A stretch of DNA of 64,000 bases from an uncultured Desulfobacter sp. (GTDB lineage: Bacteria > Desulfobacterota > Desulfobacteria > Desulfobacterales > Desulfobacteraceae). Location: NCBI RefSeq assembly GCF_963666145.1, contig NZ_OY762614.1, positions 682,001 to 746,000 on the forward strand. Direction: 5' to 3'. Below are positions 6,992 through 15,521 of the stretch, piece by piece. How positions within the stretch are numbered: the first letter of the stretch is position 1; every line of letters starts with the position of its first letter. The notes under the pieces were generated by a model that made no database searches, had not been told where the DNA came from, and saw only the letters and a list, made by a program, of their open reading frames with translations. Position numbers and translations under genes: made by a program.

Positions 6992-8029
6992 AAGGGGTCA
7001 AGTCTGCTCTTGACTCCTACCATAAATTTCGGTTATAAAAATAACATGTCGAGACCATTACGCATAATGTATCCAAATGCGTGGTACAACGTCATGAATC
7101 GTGGACGCCGGGGAGAGCAAATATTCCAATCCAGGGACGACTATGATCGTTTTATTGGGGTGATGCGTGAAGCCATAGAGCTTTTTGCATTGCGGGTAAG
7201 TGCATATTGCCTGATGCCGAACCATTATCACTTGCTTGTCCAGACACCGGACGCCAATCTGGACCGGTGCATGCGGCACATTAACGGTGTTTATACCCAA
7301 CGGTTTAACAGCACACATGGATTGGACGGTATCTTGTTTCGGGGCCGATATAAATCGATCGTGGTCTCAGACGACAGCTATCTTCTTGGGCTGGTCCGTT
7401 ATATTCATCGTAATCCCGTCCGCGCCGGAATAGTTGAACATGTTGAAGACTATGAATGGTCAAGCCATAAAGCTTATTTAAGTCATGCTGAGGAATGGAA
7501 TTGGCTGAATAAAAAATTCATTCTGGCCATGCTTTCCGGAACTCCGGCCCAGGAGGTCCGGCAATACCAAAAATTCATGGGTGAAACCGAAGACGAATCG
7601 CTGTTGCGGACATTCAGCCTGAAAAAAATGCCGTCCATTCTGGGAAATAAGGATTTTATCAACAAGATAAAAAACAATTTTTTTGAGAAGGCGAGCCATA
7701 TTGAAGTGCCGGAATCAAAACAACTGGCACCGGATATGGAAAGAATTAAACTGACGCTTTGTGATTATTATCACATTTGTGAAACGGATCTGTATCAAAG
7801 TAAAAGAGCCGTTTTCAATGAACCCAGGGCAATGGGCTTGTATTTTTCAAGGCAGATCAGGGGAGAGACTCTAAAAAATATTGGTGAGCACTATCACATT
7901 AAAAGCTACAGTACGGTCAGTACAATTATAGAACGTCTTAAAATCAGATTTAAAAAGGACGGATCTTTAAGGTCAAGGTATGCTCAGCTAAAAGAACAGT
8001 TGATGAGTCAAAAGCAGACTTGACCCCTT
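6992..8029 (+). mobile_element. TnpREP-type (IS200-like) element with terminal inverted repeats
   Basis: A 25-bp sequence AAGGGGTCAAGTCTGCTCTT plus GACTC at 6992-7016 is repeated inverted at 8005-8029 with about one mismatch. Extra half copies flank it: AAAGGGGTCT at 6981-6990, and a tandem AGACTTGACCCCTTCTC at 8017-8033 and 8034-8050. Such inverted repeats around a RAYT/TnpREP gene are the family's own substrates. The left end abuts the broken intron copy 3. Confidence 0.7.
7046..8023 (+). CDS. REP-associated tyrosine (Y1) transposase
   Basis: 325 aa, starting at ATG 7046, where the typical MSRPLRIMYPNAWYNVMNRG begins; an in-frame upstream ATG/ATA stretch is not conserved. Y1 transposase features: the HUH motif region PNHYHLLVQ (about residues 64-72) and IHRNPVRAGIVEHVEDYEWSS with the likely catalytic tyrosine region. 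The C-terminal 100 residues resemble the DnaA C-terminal DNA-binding fold (RAVFNEPRAMGLYFSR...ISTV type), as in many RAYTs. It cuts and joins single-stranded DNA at REP-like hairpins. The stop codon lies within the right inverted repeat. Confidence 0.85.
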   Translation: MSRPLRIMYPNAWYNVMNRGRRGEQIFQSRDDYDRFIGVMREAIELFALRVSAYCLMPNHYHLLVQTPDANLDRCMRHINGVYTQRFNSTHGLDGILFRGRYKSIVVSDDSYLLGLVRYIHRNPVRAGIVEHVEDYEWSSHKAYLSHAEEWNWLNKKFILAMLSGTPAQEVRQYQKFMGETEDESLLRTFSLKKMPSILGNKDFINKIKNNFFEKASHIEVPESKQLAPDMERIKLTLCDYYHICETDLYQSKRAVFNEPRAMGLYFSRQIRGETLKNIGEHYHIKSYSTVSTIIERLKIRFKKDGSLRSRYAQLKEQLMSQKQT

Positions 8030-8150
8030 CTCAGACTTGACCCCTTCTCCTTCTCGACCCGGATTTTCCCGACATGCCAGGCAAACAAAAAGAGCGGGGT
8101 CAAAAAATTCATATTGTGCCCCTTAAATCCTAAGTAAGGGAGATACCATC

Positions 8151-9161
8151 ATGACTAAATCAATTTCAGCTTCAGTAGGTAAAAAAGGTGCCAATCGGCC
8201 GAATGATGTCAAAACAGTCCAAGAACTACTAAACAAAGTGCCCATAACAAGTGGCCGTCCAACACCATTACTTGAGGTTGATGGGATGTGTTGGAGCCTT
8301 ACATGTACAGCAATCGGCAATTTCCAGAAAATTAGCTGCGGATTCAAATGGCCTGATCAATTAATTTCGGTCGGCGGCCGAACCTGGAATCAATTAATCG
8401 CGTTGACCGGGGGGGCAACCGGTTTAGATACAAATGATGAAGACGTTATTTCTATACCGCCTATTTCGGCTATGTTTCCTCGTTATGGAGTCGATTCGTA
8501 CATAAATGCCAATAACGATCAATACACCAGCGGCAACAGAAAATTTTACGATGCCGTGTATGATAAACTGCAAACACCGATCTCATTCTGGGGGCGTTAC
8601 ATAGGCGCTTCAAATTCTCTTACGCCTGATGAGGTTAACTATCTTCATCATCCGGATAGGAACTGCAAAATTCTGGTTATATACAATGGGAATTCTGCAA
8701 CAAGTGTAACAAGAGTAAAAAGTGTAACAAAACCTGGCGAGAACCCAGCGCAAGAAGACATATCGAGAACCAAAACAGCTGCCAGTTGGATTCCACTCAA
8801 AGTTACCATTTATGCAAATATAGATTCGAATATGAACCCGTCTGTTGATTGGCTAATGGGGTGGTTGACGGGAATGGTTCAGTGGCGTAACTCTGCGGGG
8901 ATTTACATGGGGTTAAGCATTGCTAATAATTATTGCGAGGCACTACGGAGGCTGCCTCCAGACATTAAACAAAAGACCTTTCTGATGTTAGGCAAAAATG
9001 TTTCAGCACCACACTGTCATTTAGGTGGAGCTCATGTAAAGCAAGATATTCAAAACCAAAAAATATTTCATATTAAGGGCGGCAACGACGAATGTGGGAA
9101 GGGTTGGGCATGTGTCGATGTAGATTCGGCCAGCGATATTGGTATGGGGACTATGTGGTGA
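8151..9161 (+). CDS. Peptidoglycan-binding-like / Rv2525c-like glycoside hydrolase protein
   Basis: 336 aa. Residues 1-80 (SISASVGKKGANRPNDVKTV...LLEVDG...AIGNFQK) form a peptidoglycan-binding-like repeat common in VgrG- or PAAR-linked effectors. Residues from about 115 on (FWGRYIG, LTPDEVNYLHH, KILVIYNG) match the DUF1906/Rv2525c-like glycoside-hydrolase-like domain, a TIM barrel thought to act on cell-wall glycans. There is no signal peptide, so export would need a dedicated system such as T6SS or holin-type release; none is visible nearby. AAGGGAG at 8135-8141 precedes the ATG. It borders the mobile region and may be acquired. No immunity gene is evident next to it. Confidence 0.6.
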   Translation: MTKSISASVGKKGANRPNDVKTVQELLNKVPITSGRPTPLLEVDGMCWSLTCTAIGNFQKISCGFKWPDQLISVGGRTWNQLIALTGGATGLDTNDEDVISIPPISAMFPRYGVDSYINANNDQYTSGNRKFYDAVYDKLQTPISFWGRYIGASNSLTPDEVNYLHHPDRNCKILVIYNGNSATSVTRVKSVTKPGENPAQEDISRTKTAASWIPLKVTIYANIDSNMNPSVDWLMGWLTGMVQWRNSAGIYMGLSIANNYCEALRRLPPDIKQKTFLMLGKNVSAPHCHLGGAHVKQDIQNQKIFHIKGGNDECGKGWACVDVDSASDIGMGTMW

Positions 9162-9357
9162 TTTCGGTGCGTTATGTCACAATATAGTATAGCCACCGAT
9201 ACACAAGATATCAATCGCACGTTATGGGCACGGTTAGCAACAAATCCATACCCACAACGATTTGTGCGGTAGAAAGATACGTTTTAACGTCTTCACCGAA
9301 GCTGTTGACATTGCGCGCATGATCCCTGAATTTCAGCTTTGACGGGACGCCACACGG

Positions 9358-9978
9358 TTAAAGAAGACGGATTTCCGCCAAGGATTTACGATTCCGAACC
9401 GGTGCCTGATCCTCGTCGGGATGCCCCACGGCAAGCAGACAGACGACTCTGGTTTCCCCGGCTAAGCCGAGCTTGCTTTTCAGTTGCGCTTCATCAAACA
9501 TGCCGACCCAGCAGGTTCCCAGACCCATCTCCGTGGCCCGCAGCATCATGAATGAAACCGCTATACCGACATTCATCGCTCCTGCACCGAATCTGGCTGC
9601 CTCGGAATTGGCTTTTTCCCGGGCCACATAATCTTCGACGCCCTTCATGGGTTCGGGATCAAAAAGGTTGTTTTCCTTGTAGAAAAAGGCTGCTGCCTGG
9701 GAATCGCGCACATACCCTTCCAGGTCGGCACAACAGACGATGATGGCCGGGGCAGTGGAAAGCCAGATCTGCTTGCGGGACACCTCCTTGGTCGCAATCC
9801 ATTCCCGCGTGGCCTGATCCGTGACAACGGCAAAACGCCAGGGCTGTGAATTCAGACTTGACGGCGCCAGACGAGCCGCCTCCAAAAGTTCGTGAATTTC
9901 CGCCTCGCTGATGGGTTCATCGGTAAATGAGCGAACACTGTGCCGTTGCTCAATGCACTGTTTAACACTGTTTTTCAT
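9358..9978 (-). CDS. Nitroreductase-family flavoprotein
   Basis: 206 aa. The N-terminal CIEQRHSVRSFTDEPIS is the FMN-phosphate binding start of the family; SSLNSQPWRFAVV and the C-terminal GTCWVGMFDE complete the fold. Such FMN enzymes reduce nitro groups, quinones or enones with NAD(P)H. No ferredoxin domain, unlike its upstream neighbour (10035-10826), from which it is 56 bp away in the same direction; they may be co-transcribed. The physiological substrate cannot be told. The 200 bp to its left (9162-9357) hold no gene I can support. Confidence 0.85.
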   Translation of the reverse strand: MKNSVKQCIEQRHSVRSFTDEPISEAEIHELLEAARLAPSSLNSQPWRFAVVTDQATREWIATKEVSRKQIWLSTAPAIIVCCADLEGYVRDSQAAAFFYKENNLFDPEPMKGVEDYVAREKANSEAARFGAGAMNVGIAVSFMMLRATEMGLGTCWVGMFDEAQLKSKLGLAGETRVVCLLAVGHPDEDQAPVRNRKSLAEIRLL

Positions 9979-10034
9979 GATTTTTTTTCAATATATAAAA
10001 ATTCGTAATCGTTGCTTTCAAAAAAATTAGGCTA

Positions 10035-10826
10035 TTAAAGCCAGTTGACGACGGCGTTTTTCCTTGGTGGAACGAGGAAATGCTTTTGTTTCGGACGGCC
10101 CAGAATAAGTGCTCCGGCAGTGATACGGTCCTCGGGAACGCCCAGAACTTTGCTTAATTCAGGGGTATTCTGCCCCGCAATGGTGACCAGTCCCGCCCAG
10201 CAAACGCCAAGGTTCATTGAAGCGGCATAAAGTTCCATATACGTTAAGGCGATTGTAGAATCGGTTATGTTCCAGACATAATCCTTTGGGCTGTGGGCAA
10301 CAACCAGGCAGGTTCCCCCACGCATAATCACATCATTTCCCTCATCTGCAGCCTTGGCATAAAAGGAACCGCCTCGGTTCCGGCGGAGCCAGTCCAGGGT
10401 GAGTCCCCTTATTCGGTCAAGGGTTTTCGCGGTGGTAATGACAGTATATTCCGTCTTTTGTGAATTGGATGCAGAGGGCGCAGAGGCACACACCTGCAGC
10501 AGTTGCTCAAGTTGTTCGCGGGGTACAGGGTCTTTTTTATAAATACGTACCGATCTGCGGGAAATAAGCAGGTCCTTTAATGCGTCCGAATTAATATCCC
10601 TTGGGGGCGCCTGGAAAAAATCCGTCCGGGGCAATAACGCGTGCGTCAATGCGTCGCTGGGACAGACAGCTGTGCAGTGCCCGCATAAAATACAATTTTC
10701 CGTGCCGGCAGACTCTGTAAAGGGCAGTGCTTCTTTATTGTCTTGTTTGATCAGAACCACCGGACACGATTGTACACACAATCCGCACCGGATACATTTT
10801 TCAGGATTAATTGAAATAAAGGTCAT
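10035..10826 (-). CDS. Ferredoxin-nitroreductase fusion protein
   Basis: 263 aa. Residues 1-75 carry two [4Fe-4S] motifs, CIRCGLCVQSCP and CILCGHCTAVCP. The rest is a nitroreductase domain starting LISRRSVRIYKK, with SASNSQKTEY and GVCWAGLV. The fused ferredoxin suggests electrons come from reduced ferredoxin rather than NAD(P)H, which suits an anaerobe. Upstream bases 10842-10865 hold a tandem ATGGTTTGCCAA repeat of unknown meaning between this gene and the ABC-transporter terminator. Confidence 0.87.
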   Translation of the reverse strand: MTFISINPEKCIRCGLCVQSCPVVLIKQDNKEALPFTESAGTENCILCGHCTAVCPSDALTHALLPRTDFFQAPPRDINSDALKDLLISRRSVRIYKKDPVPREQLEQLLQVCASAPSASNSQKTEYTVITTAKTLDRIRGLTLDWLRRNRGGSFYAKAADEGNDVIMRGGTCLVVAHSPKDYVWNITDSTIALTYMELYAASMNLGVCWAGLVTIAGQNTPELSKVLGVPEDRITAGALILGRPKQKHFLVPPRKNAVVNWL

Positions 10827-10895
10827 ATGGAGATATCCTCTCTATGGTTTGCCAAATGGTTTGCCAACTGATTTTTTGAAGACGTCGTAATAAAA

Positions 10896-10926
10896 GAACC
10901 CGACATGAAAAGTTTCAGTCGGGTTC
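10896..10926 (-). terminator. Rho-independent terminator of the amino acid ABC operon
   Basis: GAACCCGAC (10896-10904) pairs with GTCGGGTTC (10918-10926). On the minus strand it is followed by TTTTATT. It is 25 bp past the stop of the ATPase gene and separates that operon from the nitroreductases. Confidence 0.8.
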
Positions 10927-10950
10927 TGATATCTTTACTGCGTTTAGTTC

Positions 10951-11688
10951 TTATAAGATTTGGCTTAAGAACAGCTTGGCCCGGTCATTTTTAGTGTGAT
11001 TGAAAAATTCATCCGGGGTTCCCTGTTCAACGATGGTGCCGTGGTCCATGAAGATGATTCTGTCGGCCACCTCCCTTGCAAATCCCATTTCGTGGGTAAC
11101 CACAACCATGGTCATCCCCTCTTTGGCAAGAGTGGTCATAACATCAAGCACTTCGCCGATCATCTCAGGGTCCAGGGCGGAGGTGGGTTCATCAAAGAGC
11201 ATGATTTTCGGGGTCATGGCAAGGGCTCTTGCAATGGCCACCCGCTGCTGCTGGCCGCCGGAAAGTTTACCCGGATATTCATCTGCCTTTTGTAAAATCC
11301 CAACTTTTTCAAGCAGTTTTGTTGAAATCGCCGTGGCCTCCTTGCGGGTTCTTTTTCTGACAACCAGCTGGGCAAGGTTCAGATTGTCCATGACCGTTTT
11401 ATGGGGGAAGACGTTAAACGACTGGAACACCATGCCGACCTCTTCACGCACCTTGTTGATATCGGTTGATTTATCGTAAATATCAACACCATCAATGATA
11501 ATTTTGCCGGCATCTATGGTTTCCAGCTGGTTGATGGATCTTAGCAGCGTACTTTTGCCGGAGCCGCTGGGTCCTAAGATAACAACTTTTTCACCGTCAT
11601 GAACCTCCAGTGAAACATTGTTTAAGGCTTTTAATTCGCCGTAAAATTTACTGACATTTTCTATGTGTACAAGGGTTTTGCTATTCAT
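10951..11688 (-). CDS. Polar amino acid ABC transporter, ATP-binding subunit
   Basis: 245 aa, GlnQ/HisP type. Walker [10 protein letters not shown], signature LSGGQQQR, Walker [14 protein letters not shown] and the H-loop VVTHEMGFA are all intact. It drives import by the permease whose gene overlaps it by 8 bp (11681-11688), with a periplasmic binding protein encoded two genes upstream. The length is normal. The transported amino acid is not obvious; GlnQ is only the nearest general match. Confidence 0.92.
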   Translation of the reverse strand: MNSKTLVHIENVSKFYGELKALNNVSLEVHDGEKVVILGPSGSGKSTLLRSINQLETIDAGKIIIDGVDIYDKSTDINKVREEVGMVFQSFNVFPHKTVMDNLNLAQLVVRKRTRKEATAISTKLLEKVGILQKADEYPGKLSGGQQQRVAIARALAMTPKIMLFDEPTSALDPEMIGEVLDVMTTLAKEGMTMVVVTHEMGFAREVADRIIFMDHGTIVEQGTPDEFFNHTKNDRAKLFLSQIL

Positions 11689-12475
11689 CGTCGCTTATCT
11701 TATCCTCCATCATGCCCACAAGTTTTGACAGAATCAATGTGATTACAAGGTAGATCAGGGCTACCATTGTATATGTTTCAAAATAATCGAATGATTCGGA
11801 TGCAAATTCCCTTCCCCGCCGTAAAAGGTCTGAAACGGCAAGGATGGAAACAAGAGAGGAATCCTTTAAAAGGGCGATAAATTCATTACCCACGGGCGGC
11901 AGTATGGTTTTGATTGCCTGGGGAAGGATAACGTACTTGGTGGTCTGGGACGATGTCATTCCAAGGGATCTTGCAGCTTCTGTCTGGCCCTTTGGGATGG
12001 CATCGATACCGGCTCTGAAAATTTCCGCCATGTATGCACCGTAGCAGATGGACATGGCAATGATGGCGCAGACCTGGGCTGGCAACTGAACAAATTTTCC
12101 CAATGCAAAGTAAATGTAAAAGAGCTGAACCAGAAGAGGAATCCCCCTGATCACTTCAACATACAAGGAGGCAATGCCGTTGATCAATGGATTTTTGGAA
12201 ATTCTGCCGAGTCCGGCGATCAAGCCGAAGATCAACGATAGAAAAATTGAAGCGATGGTGACCTTGAACGTGACAACAATCCCATCCGGCAAAAATTTTA
12301 AGATATCAAGATACGGATCAGGTTTAAAATAGACGAGAGCAACAATAATTGATACGGCACCGACAAATGTAACCCGCCACGCAGTGAACAACCCCGCATC
12401 ATCTCTGTTGGGAATTGCCCCACCGTCGGAAATCTCTATTTTTTTTGATTTTTCAGCACGACCAGACATTGGCAT
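11681..12475 (-). CDS. Polar amino acid ABC transporter, permease subunit
   Basis: 264 aa from ATG 12475, chosen because AAGGAAAG lies 9 nt before it; a longer frame reaches an ATG at 12541 without a ribosome site. HisM/GlnP-type permease: one extra N-terminal helix (about residues 30-50), then the conserved multi-span domain with [19 protein letters not shown] and the EAA loop [22 protein letters not shown]. It sits in the inner membrane and forms the channel with the ATPase. Confidence 0.9.
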   Translation of the reverse strand: MPMSGRAEKSKKIEISDGGAIPNRDDAGLFTAWRVTFVGAVSIIVALVYFKPDPYLDILKFLPDGIVVTFKVTIASIFLSLIFGLIAGLGRISKNPLINGIASLYVEVIRGIPLLVQLFYIYFALGKFVQLPAQVCAIIAMSICYGAYMAEIFRAGIDAIPKGQTEAARSLGMTSSQTTKYVILPQAIKTILPPVGNEFIALLKDSSLVSILAVSDLLRRGREFASESFDYFETYTMVALIYLVITLILSKLVGMMEDKISDDE

Positions 12476-12542
12476 TTTTACTTTCTTTCCTTGTCTAAAT
12501 TGATAGCCACACTGTGGCTTTGGCGCTTTACATAACGCCATT

Positions 12543-12571
12543 AAAAAAAGCCTGACCCAAAAGGATCAGGC
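12543..12571 (-). terminator. Intra-operon hairpin after the binding-protein gene
   Basis: GCCTGATCC pairs with GGGTCAGGC on the minus strand, followed by TTTTTTT. It lies between the binding-protein stop (12589) and the permease start. It probably stops most transcripts so that the binding protein is made in excess over the membrane subunits, a common layout for such operons (inference). Confidence 0.7.
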
Positions 12572-12588
12572 TTTGTGTCAACTTTAAA

Positions 12589-13347
12589 TTATTGAAGCCA
12601 CTTTTTTTCAAGCTCTTTGTCGATACCTTTGGCCTGGACAGCCTGGATACCTTTGTTGAGCAGCTCAACCAGCTCTGTGTTTCCCTTCTTAACAACGATG
12701 CCGTAGTTTTCCTGGGTAAACGGTTTACCGACAATTTTAAATTTGCCTTTGTAACTCTCTTTTTGAAGTGCATAATTGGCGGCAATGGGTGTATCACAGA
12801 CAACGCCGTCAATTCTTCCTGCGGCCATGTCTTCAAAGGTAAGGCCGATTTCATCATAGGATTTAAGCGTTACGCCATCCACCTTCTTGATCTCCATTGC
12901 GCCGGTTGTGCCGATCTGGGCACCCAATGTTTTACCTTTAAGATCGGCAACAACTTTTGCAGATGACTCAACAGGCACAACCAGCACCTGACCTGCGTTT
13001 ACATAGGGCAGTGAAAAGTCCATGGCTTTTTTACGTTTGTCCGTGATGGTTACCGAAGAGATGATGGCATCGTATTTGCCCACTTCGATACCGGCAAAGA
13101 TACCGTCCCAGGCCGTATTTTTGATCACGACCTTGAATCCTGCTTCTTTGGCAACCGCATTCATGAAATCAATGTCAAAGCCCACAAGATTTTTGTTTTC
13201 GTCAATCATTTCCATTGGGGGCCAGGTGGCGTCCGATGCAACGGTAACAACTTTCTGCTCTTCAGCGGCGAGAACGGTTCCGGACATTGCGGTTAAACAC
13301 AGAGAACAAAACGCGCACATCAATGTAATTAGCCTAAATAATTTCAT
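12589..13347 (-). CDS. Amino acid ABC transporter substrate-binding protein
   Basis: 252 aa. Residues 1-27 are a signal peptide (LFRLITLMCAFCSLCLTA, cut probably after VLA), so the mature protein is periplasmic. The SBP family 3 core is clear: VTVASDATWPPMEMID, GFDIDFMNAVAKEAGFKV, WDGIFAGIEVGKYDAIISS. It delivers a polar amino acid to the permease. GGAGAG directly before ATG 13347 is the ribosome site. It is the first gene of the operon and the likely promoter lies in 13348-13590, shared with the divergent exporter gene. Confidence 0.92.
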   Translation of the reverse strand: MKLFRLITLMCAFCSLCLTAMSGTVLAAEEQKVVTVASDATWPPMEMIDENKNLVGFDIDFMNAVAKEAGFKVVIKNTAWDGIFAGIEVGKYDAIISSVTITDKRKKAMDFSLPYVNAGQVLVVPVESSAKVVADLKGKTLGAQIGTTGAMEIKKVDGVTLKSYDEIGLTFEDMAAGRIDGVVCDTPIAANYALQKESYKGKFKIVGKPFTQENYGIVVKKGNTELVELLNKGIQAVQAKGIDKELEKKWLQ

Positions 13348-13590
13348 AATACTCTCCTCTATCTTTTAAAGATAAATTAAATAAGTCCTAAAAATACGCA
13401 TCTGACTTTTTTAAGTCAAACGAAAAAAGGAGACGTCTTTTTTTGTTTGCCTTTATTTTTGAATTGTGGTTAAAAAACCAGCCTGATTTTTGTTGCGGTT
13501 GGGACCTTATTCTTTAAAATAGAAAAAATTTATATTATATTCAATGCGTTTTGTGCCATGTGATGAAAACGATGGGTTGAGAATAATTTT

Positions 13591-14514
13591 ATGATGCTTC
13601 AAAATTCAAAATTAAGAGCGGCCGGGGCCTATATTCTTTTGGTGTTAACAACATTTTTCTGGGGTATTACATTTGTCGTTGTTAAAGATGCGGTCAGTCA
13701 GGTGGACGTATTTATTTTTCTTGCCCAGCGATTTATTGCCGCCTCATGCATACTTTTGCTCTTGTCCCCGTTTTTAAAACGGCCGATAAACGGCAATACC
13801 CTTTTAAAGGGAAGCGTTTTGGGGGTGATGCTTTTCGGCGGCTTTGCGTTTCAAACCATGGCGCTGCAATACACGTCGGCATCCAATACCGCCTTTTTAA
13901 CAGGTCTGAATGTTGTTTTTGTCCCCATTTTATCTGCAGTAATATTTAGAAAAACCATTGCGGCAAAATCCCTTGCCGGCGCCGTGCTCGCCTTTATCGG
14001 GCTCTATCTGCTATGCGGCACAGGCTCAAGCTGGTCGTTTAACAAGGGGGATATGCTCAGCCTCATCTGTTCGATCTGCATTGCCATCCACATTATTTAT
14101 ACCGGTAAATATGCCCGGGAGTGTGATGCCTACTGGCTGACAACGATTCAACTGGGGGTGATCGGCCTGCTGAGTCTGATCATCGCATATTTGACAGGGC
14201 ATGACGCCCTTGCCTGGTATCCTGAAATCCGTGATGCGCTTATTGTCTGCGTGTTGTTTGCAACGATTTTTGCATTCCTCGTGCAAACAGTGATGCAGCA
14301 GTTTATCAGCCCCTCTTCAACGGCGCTGATATTCTGCCTTGAACCTGTTTTTGCAGCAGTTTGCGCCTATTTTCTAATTGACGAAAATATTGGTGCAAGC
14401 GGCCTGATCGGTGCGGGGCTGATCCTTTTGGGGATGATTCTTTCGGAAATTAAATTTGAGAAACTAAGGGGGTGGCTTCGATCCCCACAAACGGCACACA
14501 CCAAAAGTGTTTAA
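13591..14514 (+). CDS. EamA/DMT-family transporter
   Basis: 307 aa, with two EamA repeats making ten predicted membrane helices; the start LLVLTTFFWGITFVVVKDAV and the second-half FLVQTVMQQFISPSSTALIFCLEPVFA are typical. It is an inner-membrane metabolite or amino acid exporter of unknown substrate. It is divergent from the amino acid importer, which would fit a role in amino acid balance (inference). Its 3' end overlaps the convergent phosphopantetheinyl transferase by 65 bp. Confidence 0.88.
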   Translation: MMLQNSKLRAAGAYILLVLTTFFWGITFVVVKDAVSQVDVFIFLAQRFIAASCILLLLSPFLKRPINGNTLLKGSVLGVMLFGGFAFQTMALQYTSASNTAFLTGLNVVFVPILSAVIFRKTIAAKSLAGAVLAFIGLYLLCGTGSSWSFNKGDMLSLICSICIAIHIIYTGKYARECDAYWLTTIQLGVIGLLSLIIAYLTGHDALAWYPEIRDALIVCVLFATIFAFLVQTVMQQFISPSSTALIFCLEPVFAAVCAYFLIDENIGASGLIGAGLILLGMILSEIKFEKLRGWLRSPQTAHTKSV

Positions 14515-15202
14515 AAACAAGCACAGAAGCTGATTGAGCTGCGGCAGCAACTATTTTACCGGGTTCAGGCCGCCACCGGGAAAACTGCCATGCAGAATCG
14601 ACCCGGCCGGTATCACTGAACCTGATGTGAACGTCAGGTTCCTCTGCGTTAAATGAAAAACTGTTCAAAGGAATGGACAGCCCCCTGCCAACCGCCTTGA
14701 TATAGGCCTCCTTTAACGTCCAGATGTCAAAAAACAGCGCGCGTTTTTCTGCATCCGGTGCCTTTGAGACAAGGTCTGCTTCGGCAGGAGAAAAAAATCG
14801 TCCGGCAATGGAAAGATTCGTCCGCCGCCCCACATCTTCCACATCCACCCCGACGGCTCCACCACGGCGCAAAGCGCACACCGCCACGCCATGGCTATGG
14901 GACAGATTAAAATGAAAATCAGACAGCCCGGTAAGAAAGGGTTTGCCGTATTCATTGGTTGAAAAGCGAACGGATTTGGGGTCCTGTTGGGTCACAGCGC
15001 CGATCAAATACCGCACCAGGGCTTTTGACACAAGACTTAGGTGCCGGTCTGACTGTTTCATGTACCGGTCCGCCTTTTGGGTCTCTGCCGCACAAAGACA
15101 GCCTCTGTATTCTTCTAAAAGTCCGGGATCTGATATCCGGTCTGCCCGGGTATAGTATATATGGACGTGTCCGGTATCCGGAACGGGGGGCGTTTTAATC
15201 AC
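14450..15202 (-). CDS. 4'-phosphopantetheinyl transferase (Sfp type)
   Basis: 250 aa. Moves phosphopantetheine from CoA to carrier proteins. Visible motifs: FHFNLSHSHG, the Mg-binding GVDVED and the WTLKEAYIKA block with its glutamate and lysine. The two-lobed length is that of Sfp rather than of AcpS. No PKS/NRPS gene is in the window, so it may serve fatty acid or lysine-type carriers, or clusters elsewhere. Its C-terminus overlaps the EamA gene tail to tail. Confidence 0.88.
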   Translation of the reverse strand: MIKTPPVPDTGHVHIYYTRADRISDPGLLEEYRGCLCAAETQKADRYMKQSDRHLSLVSKALVRYLIGAVTQQDPKSVRFSTNEYGKPFLTGLSDFHFNLSHSHGVAVCALRRGGAVGVDVEDVGRRTNLSIAGRFFSPAEADLVSKAPDAEKRALFFDIWTLKEAYIKAVGRGLSIPLNSFSFNAEEPDVHIRFSDTGRVDSAWQFSRWRPEPGKIVAAAAQSASVLVFKHFWCVPFVGIEATPLVSQI

Positions 15203-15521
15203 TGTGACCTGCTGTTTTTTTTACCGTTGGCATCATTGGTGTTTAATAAAACAACTACCATACCATAAAAATATTTTTTTTTAGGATCTAAATCCATCCT
15301 GCAAACAAATAGCCATGTGCATGCAGACAGGTTAATTTTGTCAACACCTTCATGGATTTGCATAAATCAAGCTTGAAATGCAAAGGTAAGCAAGTTACTC
15401 TCCTATATGAAGTTGTTTTTTTACCCTGTCTAATAATTTGGGGCCAAAAGGAAACTTGAGGATCAAAATTTTATGCAGGCACGTACATGGATTTATAGGC
15501 GAGTTAGGAAACAAACGTAAG
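15203..15521. other. Intergenic region between PPTase and Fe-ADH genes
   Basis: About 320 bp between divergent genes. It is AT-rich with several runs of T (15216-15223, 15271-15279, 15416-15422). I see no sigma54-type -24/-12 pair, RNA gene or coding region. It should hold promoters for both neighbours, but none stands out. Confidence 0.4.
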
